This document shows positions 8,981 through 15,886 of a stretch of 23,461 nucleotides of DNA, in pieces. A program made the position numbers and the translations under genes. Source of the stretch: Scatosoma sp045127595 (GTDB lineage: Bacteria > Bacillota > Clostridia > Christensenellales > Borkfalkiaceae); assembly GCA_045127595.1 (NCBI GenBank), contig JBGVQS010000014.1, positions 1 to 23,461 on the forward strand, written 5' to 3'. Each line of letters begins with the position of its first letter. Position 1 is the stretch's first letter. The notes under the pieces are model-generated. The model was not told the DNA's origin and searched no databases. It was given only the letters and a program-made list of their open reading frames with translations.

Positions 8981-10055
8981 TTTCTTTCTCCTTTTTCATA
9001 AGCGTAAAGAATTTTTCATAGATAGGATTGACGGGAACGCCAATACTGCAACATTCGGGCGTAAACTGTACGCCGAACGCGTTCTGCGCCGCATAGTCGA
9101 GCCCTTCGCAAGAACCGTCGTTGACGTTTACAAAGCTAATTTCGCCGTCTTTTACGGAATTTGCAACTACTTCATAACCGTGGTTTTGCGTAGAAACGTA
9201 CACCTTGCCGCATTTCGTGCATTTCACAGGTTGATTGCCACCGCGGTGTCCGTATTTCTGTTTCTTCGTTTCTGCGCCCATGGCAAGTGCAAGAAGCTGA
9301 TACCCAAGCCCCATACCGAAAATCGGTTTTTTGCCGAGCAGCTTTTTAATTTCGTCAATAATCGCGACGTTTTCCGCAGGATTGCCCGCACCGTCCGAAA
9401 GAACGATTCCGTCAACGCCGCTCGAAAGCAGTTCTTCCGCAGTGGTATCAGCAGGGAAGGTCATTACGTTACAGCCCTGTTCTACAAGGTTAGAAATCGC
9501 GCTGTATTTTGCGCCGAAATCCCAAAGCGCAACCGTATAGCAAGGATTTTCAGCCGCAAAATAGCCCTTTTCCTTTCCGCAAACGGTTTGCGTTGCGTTT
9601 TCTATTTTGTATGCCGCTATATCCGCAAGCTTTTCTTCCGTCAACGGCTTGTCGCTGATGCGCGCATTCATTGCCCCTTCTTCGCGCAGGATCTTTGTCA
9701 GCTCACGCGTGTCCACGCCGTAGATGCCGACTACGCCCTGTTCTTTTAAATATTCGTCAAGCTTGCCTTCGCTACGGAAGTTGGAAGGTTCGTCGCAAAT
9801 TTCGCGAACCACGTACGCAGAAACCCATGCGCGATTGCTTTCCGCATCACAGCGCATTACGCCGTAATTCCCGATTAAAGGGAACGTTTGCACGATAATT
9901 TGTCCATAATTAGAGGGATCGGTCAACGTTTCTACGTATCCGACCATGTTGGTAGAAAATACGAGTTCGCCCGTGAGTTCCCCCGCCGCGCCAAAGCGGT
10001 AGCCTTGGAACGTTCTGCCGTTTTGCAACGTTAAATACACCTTTTTCTTTGTCAT
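8973..10055 (-). CDS. carA: Carbamoyl-phosphate synthase small subunit with a dead glutaminase site
   Basis: CarA normally hydrolyses glutamine and channels ammonia to CarB. The N-terminal CarA domain (about 1-150; GELVFSTNMVGYVETLTDPS, FPLIGNYG, GIYGVDTRELTK) is recognisable. The class I amidotransferase domain (about 170-350) is degraded at its active site. The usual FGICLGHQ is FGMGLGYQ, with Gly249 (GGG, 9309-9311) in place of the nucleophilic Cys and Tyr252 in place of the His. The usual HPE is TPE (Thr332), and SNGPGDP is SDGAGNP. Glu334 and QNHGYEV are kept. The length, 360 residues, is normal and the frame is clean, so this is selected divergence rather than a frameshifted relic. GGAAGG precedes the ATG. 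By analogy with animal CPS I the complex may use free ammonia; this is inference. Confidence 0.93.
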   Translation of the reverse strand: MTKKKVYLTLQNGRTFQGYRFGAAGELTGELVFSTNMVGYVETLTDPSNYGQIIVQTFPLIGNYGVMRCDAESNRAWVSAYVVREICDEPSNFRSEGKLDEYLKEQGVVGIYGVDTRELTKILREEGAMNARISDKPLTEEKLADIAAYKIENATQTVCGKEKGYFAAENPCYTVALWDFGAKYSAISNLVEQGCNVMTFPADTTAEELLSSGVDGIVLSDGAGNPAENVAIIDEIKKLLGKKPIFGMGLGYQLLALAMGAETKKQKYGHRGGNQPVKCTKCGKVYVSTQNHGYEVVANSVKDGEISFVNVNDGSCEGLDYAAQNAFGVQFTPECCSIGVPVNPIYEKFFTLMKKEKENA

Positions 10056-10119
10056 ACAATTACCTTCCGTCGTAATTTTTTATTCTTAATTCTATTATGC
10101 AGCCGAAAAAATAAAAAAT

Positions 10120-10145
10120 AAGACTGATTTAAAAAAATCAGTCTT
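10120..10145 (-). terminator. Terminator / possible attenuator hairpin ahead of carA
   Basis: On the minus strand an 11-bp perfect stem (AAGACTGATTT / AAATCAGTCTT) with a TTTT loop is followed by ATTTTTTATTTTTT. The TGA stop of the upstream 42-codon ORF (10138-10140) lies inside the 5' arm. The hairpin ends 64 nt before the carA ATG, and I see no convincing promoter between it and carA. Confidence 0.8.
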
Positions 10146-10266
10146 GTGCAATATCAAACAAATTAGAAAAAACGGAAAAATGAACATTGCCGAAAGAAAA
10201 TAAATCTTCCGCCGCAAAATTCAAACCGTTTTTTTTCATTGTCGTATCTTTTGAAATCTTATACAT
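10138..10266 (-). CDS. 42-codon leader or small-protein ORF upstream of carA
   Basis: Unrecognised. It begins MYKISKDTTMKKNG and ends LFDIAQD, with several Phe residues in the second half (six in 42). It has a good ribosome binding site (AGGTG, 5-6 nt before the ATG at 10264-10266) and a perfect sigma-A promoter about 20 nt further upstream, so expression is well supported. The stop codon lies in the 5' arm of a terminator hairpin. It could be an independent small protein with its own terminator, or a leader peptide whose translation controls readthrough into carA. An internal ATG (10237-10239) would give 33 residues but has a worse ribosome binding site. Confidence 0.6.
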   Translation of the reverse strand: MYKISKDTTMKKNGLNFAAEDLFSFGNVHFSVFSNLFDIAQD

Positions 10267-10290
10267 TTTAACACCTGCACATTTCTATAT

Positions 10291-10319
10291 ATTATAGCAC
10301 GAGCGCACCCATTTGTCAA
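10291..10319 (-). promoter_or_regulatory. Consensus sigma-A promoter for the carA leader
   Basis: TTGACA (10314-10319) - 17 nt - TATAAT (10291-10296) on the minus strand, an exact match at both boxes and spacing. The predicted start is near 10284, giving a leader of roughly 230 nt before carA. Confidence 0.9.
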
Positions 10320-10374
10320 CGATACGAACGCTTCTTTTTAAAGAAATCTTTAAAAATATTTTTCATTTCAAAAA

Positions 10375-11577
10375 TTATACGGAAAGCGTAGTAACCGCTC
10401 TTGCCGAATAATTACCATTCCCTAATAAAATCCGCAAGCAAATTTCTTCCGCGTCAAGAAAATCTTTAAAAAATCCGTCCGTAGTCGGCGTTATTCGACC
10501 GTCTTCGTATAAAACGAAAGCTTTATTCCCCGAAAGCAAAGTCAATTTGACTGCGCGGGATTCTTCCGCGTATTCGGTAGCGGCTATCGCGTATAAAATA
10601 CTCTCAACGTTCAAAGTCCCCTTTTGCAAGTCTTCTTTAATCCTTTGCGCCCCGACAATAGAAGACGCTACCGAGCGGGAAACGCGTTTTGAAATCCCCC
10701 CGACCGCTTCGCAGGCAAAACGTTTTCCCTTCGCCCCCAAAGCAAGCATATTGCAAATGCGAACGGCAAGTTCATGCAAGGCTTTGGCAAATTTTTTATA
10801 TTCGGAATCGGGTACGTCTATGCGGTAATTCCCTGCGCAACCGTTCGCCAAAATACAAACGGTATCGTTGGGGGAAGATACGCCGTCTACGTTCAATAAA
10901 TTAAAGGTTTCCTTGGTTTCCGCAAGCAACGCACGCTGTAACATTTCAGGAGAAATATTCACGTCCGTCGTAAGCAAAATCAAGGTCGTCGCCATGTTCG
11001 GGCAAACGTGCTTGCCGCCTTTGAACATTGCCCCCAGCCGACAGGGATAATAATCCCCAAGCAAAAACGTAGCGGAAAGCTGCGTAGCTGGTTCATTCTC
11101 CGAAGAAAATGCCTTTATCGCGCTTTCTTCGTGTATGGCGTCTTGCCCAAGTTCCCCTACAAGCGACGGTAAAACGCTTTCCAAGTCCGTTATATCAAAG
11201 GAATTTCCTATTCTGCCCGTTGAACAAAAAAGAATTTCGTCCGTAGAAATTTTCGCATACTGTCCAACGACGGAGCAAATATTCCGTGCCAACTTTTCGC
11301 CGTTATCCGCATACGTCAGTGCGTTTCCGCTATTGACGAATACACCGCGCGCATAACCGCTTGCAAGATGCTTTTTCGTGATATAAACGGGTGCGGTAGG
11401 CTTTACACTGACGGCACAAACGCCCGCTGCGGAACAACGGCGCTCGGAAAGTAAAAGGGTATAGCCTTTTTCCGCTCCGTCCTCGCCGCGTTCGCAAAGC
11501 CCATTTATTTTAAAACCTTTCGGCGCGCACACCCCGAAGTTTTCAACTCCTTGTTCGTTGGATAACTCGTTTTTCAT
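10375..11577 (-). CDS. argJ: ArgJ-family protein (glutamate N-acetyltransferase / ornithine acetyltransferase), divergent
   Basis: ArgJ moves an acetyl group between N-acetylornithine and glutamate and is made as a precursor that cleaves itself before a Thr. The start APKGF, VNSGNA, the oxyanion STG (Thr120-Gly121), the cleavage/nucleophile segment PNMATTL (Thr197) and VDGVSSPNDTV identify the family. Several signatures are lost. The GSGMI stretch before the nucleophile reads GGKHV. The GEDPNWGRI block appears only as KED followed by an insertion. The C-terminal WGCDLTYDYVxINAxYRT is missing, the protein ending ARAVTTLSV. Ornithine transferase activity is therefore uncertain. Its ATG overlaps the thioesterase stop (ATGA), so it is co-transcribed with that lipid gene rather than with other arginine genes. 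Confidence 0.85.
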   Translation of the reverse strand: MKNELSNEQGVENFGVCAPKGFKINGLCERGEDGAEKGYTLLLSERRCSAAGVCAVSVKPTAPVYITKKHLASGYARGVFVNSGNALTYADNGEKLARNICSVVGQYAKISTDEILFCSTGRIGNSFDITDLESVLPSLVGELGQDAIHEESAIKAFSSENEPATQLSATFLLGDYYPCRLGAMFKGGKHVCPNMATTLILLTTDVNISPEMLQRALLAETKETFNLLNVDGVSSPNDTVCILANGCAGNYRIDVPDSEYKKFAKALHELAVRICNMLALGAKGKRFACEAVGGISKRVSRSVASSIVGAQRIKEDLQKGTLNVESILYAIAATEYAEESRAVKLTLLSGNKAFVLYEDGRITPTTDGFFKDFLDAEEICLRILLGNGNYSARAVTTLSV

Positions 11578-12338
11578 TCCTTTTCTTCCCTATTATCCGC
11601 AAAACGGATATACGATTGCACCACGATTTCCTCACGCTCGTTATAGCCCTGTACAAAAAAGCCGCCGTCTTCCGCGCTCTTTCTATAAAAACGTAGCGTT
11701 TCCCCTTCCTTGCATTGTCTTACGTAAGAAATAGAAAACTTTTTAAGCTGAGATGCGGCAAGCTCCGCAACGGAAAAACAGTTAAAGCAATAATCAGCGT
11801 AACGGGTATTGTTTACGTGCATATTATGGTCATATTCCGAATTCGCTATCGTCAGCGTAAAGCGCAGTTCCCCTTCTTCTTTTACAAACGTGGAGATTTT
11901 CCATTGAACGTTTTCCAACACTTTCGCCGTGTTGTACGTGGAATAATCCTGATTGTCGATCATTTTCGATTGCAAAAGCTTCCCTTTTTTCATATCGATT
12001 AAGCACCAACGAGAGGAAGCGTTGATTTGCGGAACGCCCGTTTTAGAAAGAAATTGATACTCTCTGCCAAAAATGACGTGCGTGGGAGGCGTGGGCCAAG
12101 TTTTTACCGTTACGCGTTCTCCAAGCCGTATCGGAGTTAAAAACTCACAGCAAATATTCGTAACCATAAAGGCATAGCCTTTCCCTTTTACGTACTCGTA
12201 ACCAAAACCCAACTCGTCCGCGCTGGAACACGCCACTTCCTCCATCAAGGAAAGGACAACGGACGGCTTGATTACGTCGTTAAAATCAACGTCGCAGTAT
12301 TTAATTGAAAAATTTTGTATATGTTCGTAAACTTCCAT
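11574..12338 (-). CDS. Acyl-ACP thioesterase (FatA/FatB-like)
   Basis: Double hotdog-fold enzyme that releases fatty acid from acyl carrier protein in the cytoplasm. The first hotdog shows YCDVDFNDVIKPSVVLSLMEEVA and TPIRLGERVTVKTWP. The second carries the catalytic D-x-N-x-H signature DHNMHVNNTRYADY (Asp170, Asn172, His174). Length, 254 residues, is normal for bacterial members. No Shine-Dalgarno sequence precedes the ATG, and the perfect sigma-A promoter predicts transcription to begin at or within 1-2 nt of this ATG, so the mRNA is probably leaderless. No later start fits, because family-conserved residues begin within the first 15 codons. It is co-transcribed with the argJ-like gene. Confidence 0.92.
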   Translation of the reverse strand: MEVYEHIQNFSIKYCDVDFNDVIKPSVVLSLMEEVACSSADELGFGYEYVKGKGYAFMVTNICCEFLTPIRLGERVTVKTWPTPPTHVIFGREYQFLSKTGVPQINASSRWCLIDMKKGKLLQSKMIDNQDYSTYNTAKVLENVQWKISTFVKEEGELRFTLTIANSEYDHNMHVNNTRYADYCFNCFSVAELAASQLKKFSISYVRQCKEGETLRFYRKSAEDGGFFVQGYNEREEIVVQSYIRFADNREEKE

Positions 12339-12344
12339 GCATTT

Positions 12345-12373
12345 ATTATACTATTTTTAATCAAAAATGTCAA
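12345..12373 (-). promoter_or_regulatory. Consensus sigma-A promoter for the thioesterase-argJ operon
   Basis: TTGACA (12368-12373) - 17 nt - TATAAT (12345-12350) on the minus strand, exact at both boxes. The -10 box ends only 6 nt before the ATG at 12338, which predicts a leaderless transcript. Confidence 0.9.
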
Positions 12374-12484
12374 TGACCGCTATGTGGTTTTTTTGAAAAA
12401 AATAGACCGAGTTTCCCTTTGTCGAATTATGTGAAAAATATTTTAACCCCCGTCCGTTTTTTGTATTTTTTTACCGTTATTATA

Positions 12485-12513
12485 TTGACATATTTTTCTT
12501 TATGTGATATAAT
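12485..12513 (+). promoter_or_regulatory. Consensus sigma-A promoter for the PadR/coiled-coil gene, with flanking inverted repeat
   Basis: TTGACA (12485-12490) - 17 nt - TATAAT (12508-12513). A 6-bp inverted repeat, TTATGT (12500-12505) and ACATAA (12524-12529), brackets the -10 box and start site. PadR regulators often bind ATGT...ACAT palindromes, though normally with a spacing of about 8, so autoregulation is only a suggestion. Confidence 0.88.
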
Positions 12514-12625
12514 AATCTCGTAGACATAATTCTAAGGATTTCCTTTAATTTAAAGGCTTTCCTTTTTGTAGTCTATCTGGCATAACATTAGTATGTCTGA
12601 CAAAAAATATAAAAGGAGAACACTT

Positions 12626-15409
12626 ATGGACGAGATGGAAAACCTCCCCATGGAAGACGAAACGCTTACGGGCGGCGAAGAACAAAACTTCGACATTAGC
12701 TCCGACCTTATCCGCGGACACATCAACACCATCATTTTACGCAGTTTATACGACGGCGATAAATACGGCTATGAGATCATCAGCGAGATTGAAAAGAAAA
12801 GCGGCGGAATGTATACTTTGAAACAGCCCACTCTTTACAGTGCGTTGAAACGTCTTGAAAAGGAACGCTACGTTACTTCCTATTACGGCGATTATTCTAA
12901 CGGCGGCAGAAGAAAATATTTCTCCCTTACCGACCTTGGAAGACAAACCACTAGACAAAATCTTTCGGAATGGGAATATTCCCGTACCATTATTGATAGC
13001 TTGATTTCAGACGGAGAAGCGCATTACGATTTCTCTTTCATTACCGATAAGCAAGCGGAGCTCAATGAATTAAAGCGTTCCCTTGCCGCACGCGAAAACG
13101 CTTTGGAAGAAGAAAAAAGCGCTTTGAAAGCTATGCGCAACGAATTACAGCGCGAACGCTCTCTACTTTCCACGCAAAGTTCTTCCCTTTCTTCTCAAAA
13201 ATCGGATATCAATGAATTAAAAGAGAAAATTTCGTCGCAAAAAGCCGAACTGGAAGCAAAAGAAACGTCTTTAAGCGAAAAACAAGGCGTAATCGACGCG
13301 AAAGAACTCGAGCTGTCCGAAAAGGAACAGGCTATCGACGAAGCGCGCGAAGAGCTTCTTCGTCAAAGCGAAGAAATCTCTCGTTTACAGGCACTTTTAG
13401 ATGAACAAGCCGCGTTGGTTACTGAAAAGGAAACCCTTTTAAATCATCAAAGCAACGAGCTGGAACAAGCCAAAACCTCCCTGCTTGCTTTGGAAGAACA
13501 GTCCAAGCTTCTTTCCGAGCAATCGGCAAACAGCGAAGAATTGCAAGCAGCAAAAGAAGAACTTATTGATTTACAAGCGGAGCTTGAAGACAAGAAAAAT
13601 ACGATCCTTTCTTTAAATAGCGCGATTACCGCGCAAGAAAGCACGATTTCTTTCTTGAAAAACGAACGCGAGAACAAGGAAAAAGAATTCTTCAACCGCT
13701 CCATCGAATTACAAGCACAGCAAGCGCAAATCGACGCTTTACGCGCAAAACTCGACGAAGAAAAGAAGCTCGCGGAAGAACAATCCGCCCAAACAAGCGA
13801 GTGGAAAGCTACCTTGGAAGCCCGCGAAACGGAATTATTTGAACGCGAAAAAGCATTATCCGAGCGCTTAGAAAATATGAAGAACTCCGAAGAAGATGCC
13901 ACGTCTGCTTTTGCGGAAATCGAATCGAGCCGTAACGCCCTTGAAGCGGAACGACTTGCTTTGGAAGAAAAACGTGCGGAGCTTCAAAATCAGTTAGAAA
14001 CGTTAGAAGTAGAAAGAAACACCCTTCGTGGCGACAACGAAGCGCTTGAAAGTGCCCGTGAAGCGTTTGAAAACGAAAAACACGAATTACAATTATTGCA
14101 AGAAGCCCTTCGCATTGAGCGTGAAGACATTGATAAAAAGGCTTACGAAGTTACGCAACAGGAATATTCTCTTGCGGAACAGCGTTTAAACCTTGAAAAC
14201 AAACAATCTCAAACGTCGGCTTCCTCCGAAGAAATCCAAAGGCAAATCACCGATTTGGAAGTCCGTGAAGACAATTTCTATAAAAACAGCAAAAAATTGC
14301 AAGACGATTTGGTTACCTTGCAACAGCAGCAAAAAGAGCTTGCCGCAAGACAAGCCATTTACAATCAGCAACAGCTTGATTTTATTACCCGCAAAAATGC
14401 ACTTGCTTCGCAACAGTTTGATTTTGCCGATAAACTCGCGTCGTATAACGCGCAAGTAAAACTTTTTAACGAAAACCTTGAAAAGCTTGAAAAGGAACGC
14501 GCGGAATTCAATACAGAAAAACAACTGCACGAAGAACACGTTCATGATTTGGAAACCGCTAAAAAAGCGCTCGAAGAAGAAAAAACGAAGTTTGAACAAG
14601 AAAAAGTTGTTTTCCTCAACGAGAAAATGGAAGCGCAAAAGAAAGCCATCGAGGATAATTCGGGACTGCAAATGCGTATCTCCGAGCTTCAGGAACGGGA
14701 AAACGCTTTACTGCAAAGAGAGCGTTATATCAACGAACGCTACCGTGAAATCAATTCTCGCCCTGCACACTCCGCTTTCTATAATGAAATGCACTCCCCT
14801 TACGGTTATCCTGCATATCAACAACAGCCCACACAGCCGCAAAGCGAAACCGTTCCCACAAATTTACAAGAACGCGCGCAGGCTGACGGTATTCGATTGA
14901 ATATAGTAGGCGCAAACCAAGGCTACGGCTATCCCCAACAGCAAGCTATGCAAGAACCTGCATATACTTCCCTTACAAACAAAAAGAATAACGGTTTTTA
15001 TAACGTTGGACTTACTTTGTTTAAAGCGGCTATGCTTATCTTTTGCATCATTGCTTTTGAAAGCTTGATCGTCTTTTTCGTTAAGAATCAACTGGGCGTA
15101 TCCGCCGCTTATCCCGCAATCGCATTCGGCATAGGATTTATAGGATTTATCGTATGCGCAATTCTTTATGCGACTGGTTATAAGCCTCACGTAAGAAGAA
15201 AAAAACGCCCTACCTACCTTTTAACAGCGACGTTGATTTTTGTCATTACCGTTATCCTTGCGACAATGATCGCCGTTTACTGTAAAGCGCAAATCTCTAA
15301 TCCTAAAGAACTTTTTGCTTACGTTCTTGTTCCTATTATTTATCTATTAAATATTCTTTTCTTTGCAGTGTTCTATTACTGCTTCTCAAAAAGAAACTCC
15401 GATAAATAA
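12626..15409 (+). CDS. PadR-type HTH protein with a very long coiled coil and four C-terminal membrane segments
   Basis: A 927-residue protein with no named equivalent that I know. Residues about 22-112 are a PadR winged-helix domain (RGHINTIILRSLYDGDKYGYE; QPTLYSALKRLEKE; GGRRKYFSLTDLGR). Residues about 130-720 are almost unbroken Glu/Lys/Gln/Leu/Ala heptad-like coiled coil. A Pro/Gln/Tyr-rich linker (about 722-790) follows, then four membrane segments near 797-819, 830-850, 864-886 and 897-920, and a short basic tail. The start is at 12626 because AAAAGGAG lies 7 nt upstream; the in-frame ATG at 12593 has no ribosome binding site. The layout suggests DNA held at the membrane by a long rod, or a membrane-anchored regulator. 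It stands alone between its own promoter and terminator, next to a parS-like site. Confidence 0.88.
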   Translation: MDEMENLPMEDETLTGGEEQNFDISSDLIRGHINTIILRSLYDGDKYGYEIISEIEKKSGGMYTLKQPTLYSALKRLEKERYVTSYYGDYSNGGRRKYFSLTDLGRQTTRQNLSEWEYSRTIIDSLISDGEAHYDFSFITDKQAELNELKRSLAARENALEEEKSALKAMRNELQRERSLLSTQSSSLSSQKSDINELKEKISSQKAELEAKETSLSEKQGVIDAKELELSEKEQAIDEAREELLRQSEEISRLQALLDEQAALVTEKETLLNHQSNELEQAKTSLLALEEQSKLLSEQSANSEELQAAKEELIDLQAELEDKKNTILSLNSAITAQESTISFLKNERENKEKEFFNRSIELQAQQAQIDALRAKLDEEKKLAEEQSAQTSEWKATLEARETELFEREKALSERLENMKNSEEDATSAFAEIESSRNALEAERLALEEKRAELQNQLETLEVERNTLRGDNEALESAREAFENEKHELQLLQEALRIEREDIDKKAYEVTQQEYSLAEQRLNLENKQSQTSASSEEIQRQITDLEVREDNFYKNSKKLQDDLVTLQQQQKELAARQAIYNQQQLDFITRKNALASQQFDFADKLASYNAQVKLFNENLEKLEKERAEFNTEKQLHEEHVHDLETAKKALEEEKTKFEQEKVVFLNEKMEAQKKAIEDNSGLQMRISELQERENALLQRERYINERYREINSRPAHSAFYNEMHSPYGYPAYQQQPTQPQSETVPTNLQERAQADGIRLNIVGANQGYGYPQQQAMQEPAYTSLTNKKNNGFYNVGLTLFKAAMLIFCIIAFESLIVFFVKNQLGVSAAYPAIAFGIGFIGFIVCAILYATGYKPHVRRKKRPTYLLTATLIFVITVILATMIAVYCKAQISNPKELFAYVLVPIIYLLNILFFAVFYYCFSKRNSDK

Positions 15410-15416
15410 GCATTCT

Positions 15417-15447
15417 AAAACCCGTCTCCGTTAAAGAGACGGGTTTT
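15417..15447 (+). terminator. Terminator after the PadR/coiled-coil gene
   Basis: Perfect 12-bp stem AAAACCCGTCTC / GAGACGGGTTTT with a 7-nt loop, 8 nt after the stop, ending in a T run. Its last T is also the first base of the parS-like site. Confidence 0.9.
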
Positions 15448-15462
15448 GTTTCACGTGAAAGT
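15447..15462. promoter_or_regulatory. parS-like centromere site (ParB/Spo0J binding)
   Basis: TGTTTCACGTGAAAGT matches the Firmicutes parS consensus TGTTNCACGTGAAACA except at the last two bases, and has the perfect 12-bp palindromic core TTTCACGTGAAA. A perfect 12-mer like this is expected by chance about once in 700 windows of this size. It is intergenic, as expected, and suggests the window lies in the origin-proximal part of the chromosome. Confidence 0.7.
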
Positions 15463-15561
15463 TTTAAATATTTATTCCCTACTTTTCAAACCTTCATTTT
15501 TCCTTATTTTGAAAGGGATTCAGCCGTTTTAAAATTTTTTCAACTTTTTCCCAAAAAAGGG

Positions 15562-15590
15562 TTGACGAACGACTGTTTATTTGCTATAAT
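15562..15590 (+). promoter_or_regulatory. Promoter for the tRNA-Val cluster
   Basis: TTGACG (15562-15567) - 17 nt - TATAAT (15585-15590), start near 15597, about 70 nt before the first tRNA copy. The zinc-ribbon gene downstream has no promoter of its own that I can see, so it may depend on readthrough from here. Confidence 0.85.
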
Positions 15591-15664
15591 ATCACAGTAA
15601 AAGTTACGTTTGCGTTTATCCTTGCTTTCTGTTCCTTTTACACTCCATAACCGAATAAAGGCAC

Positions 15665-15782
15665 GGAGGCGTAGCTCAGTTGGTTAGAGCGCTACCTTGA
15701 CGCGGTAGGTGTCGGAGGTTCGCGCGAGCAACGCAGTTGCGACACTTTGGCGCTTTGCGCCAATTCCCTCTCGCGTCCACCA
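15665..15782 (+). pseudogene. tRNA-Val copy interrupted by a 43-nt palindromic insert in the T loop
   Basis: The two outer parts match the intact tRNA-Val at 15806-15882: acceptor GGAGGCG, D arm, anticodon stem CTACC/GGTAG with anticodon GAC, and 3' CGCGTCCACCA. The anticodon loop reads TTGACGC instead of TTGACAT, and the variable region GTGTC instead of AGGTC. After TTCG of the T loop, 43 nt (15723-15765) replace the AG of the intact copy. They can form two hairpins: GCAAC-gca-GTTGC and TTGGCGC-ttt-GCGCCAA. The T arm cannot fold normally unless the insert is removed. It is probably a pseudogene made by insertion of a small palindromic element after tandem duplication. Removal from RNA is possible but unsupported. 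Confidence 0.75.
15723..15765 (+). repeat. Palindromic insert element inside tRNA-Val copy
   Basis: 43 nt carrying two perfect hairpins: 5-bp GCAAC/GTTGC (15728-15740) and 7-bp TTGGCGC/GCGCCAA (15747-15763). GC-rich paired hairpins of this size resemble REP-like dispersed repeats, but I see no second copy in the window. Confidence 0.6.
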
Positions 15783-15805
15783 CAATTACAATTTCATAAA
15801 CACAC

Positions 15806-15882
<77 letters not shown>

Positions 15883-15886
15883 CCCC

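Noticed and set aside
5160..9749. Several plus-strand open frames of 60-190 codons opposite carA/carB, and similar antisense frames elsewhere
   Set aside because: They are antisense shadows of conserved genes, without ribosome binding sites or family motifs.
10087..10105. CATAAT as a -10 box for a separate carA promoter
   Set aside because: No -35 box at a suitable distance; the extended -10 TG is wrongly spaced.
10335..10356. AT-only hairpin TTTTTAAAGA / TCTTTAAAAA after argJ as a terminator
   Set aside because: All A-T except one pair and a 2-nt loop; too weak to call, though argJ transcripts must end somewhere here or run into the carA leader.
12542..12556. CCTTTA-att-TAAAGG hairpin in the PadR-gene leader as an attenuator
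   Set aside because: Short AT-rich stem without T run or alternative pairing partner.
12593..12625. Upstream in-frame ATG giving an 11-residue longer PadR/coiled-coil protein
   Set aside because: The strong AAAAGGAG site lies between this ATG and the one at 12626, which therefore fits as the start.
15723..15765. Group I-type self-splicing intron in the tRNA
   Set aside because: Far too short, in the T loop rather than the anticodon loop, and lacking intron core sequences.
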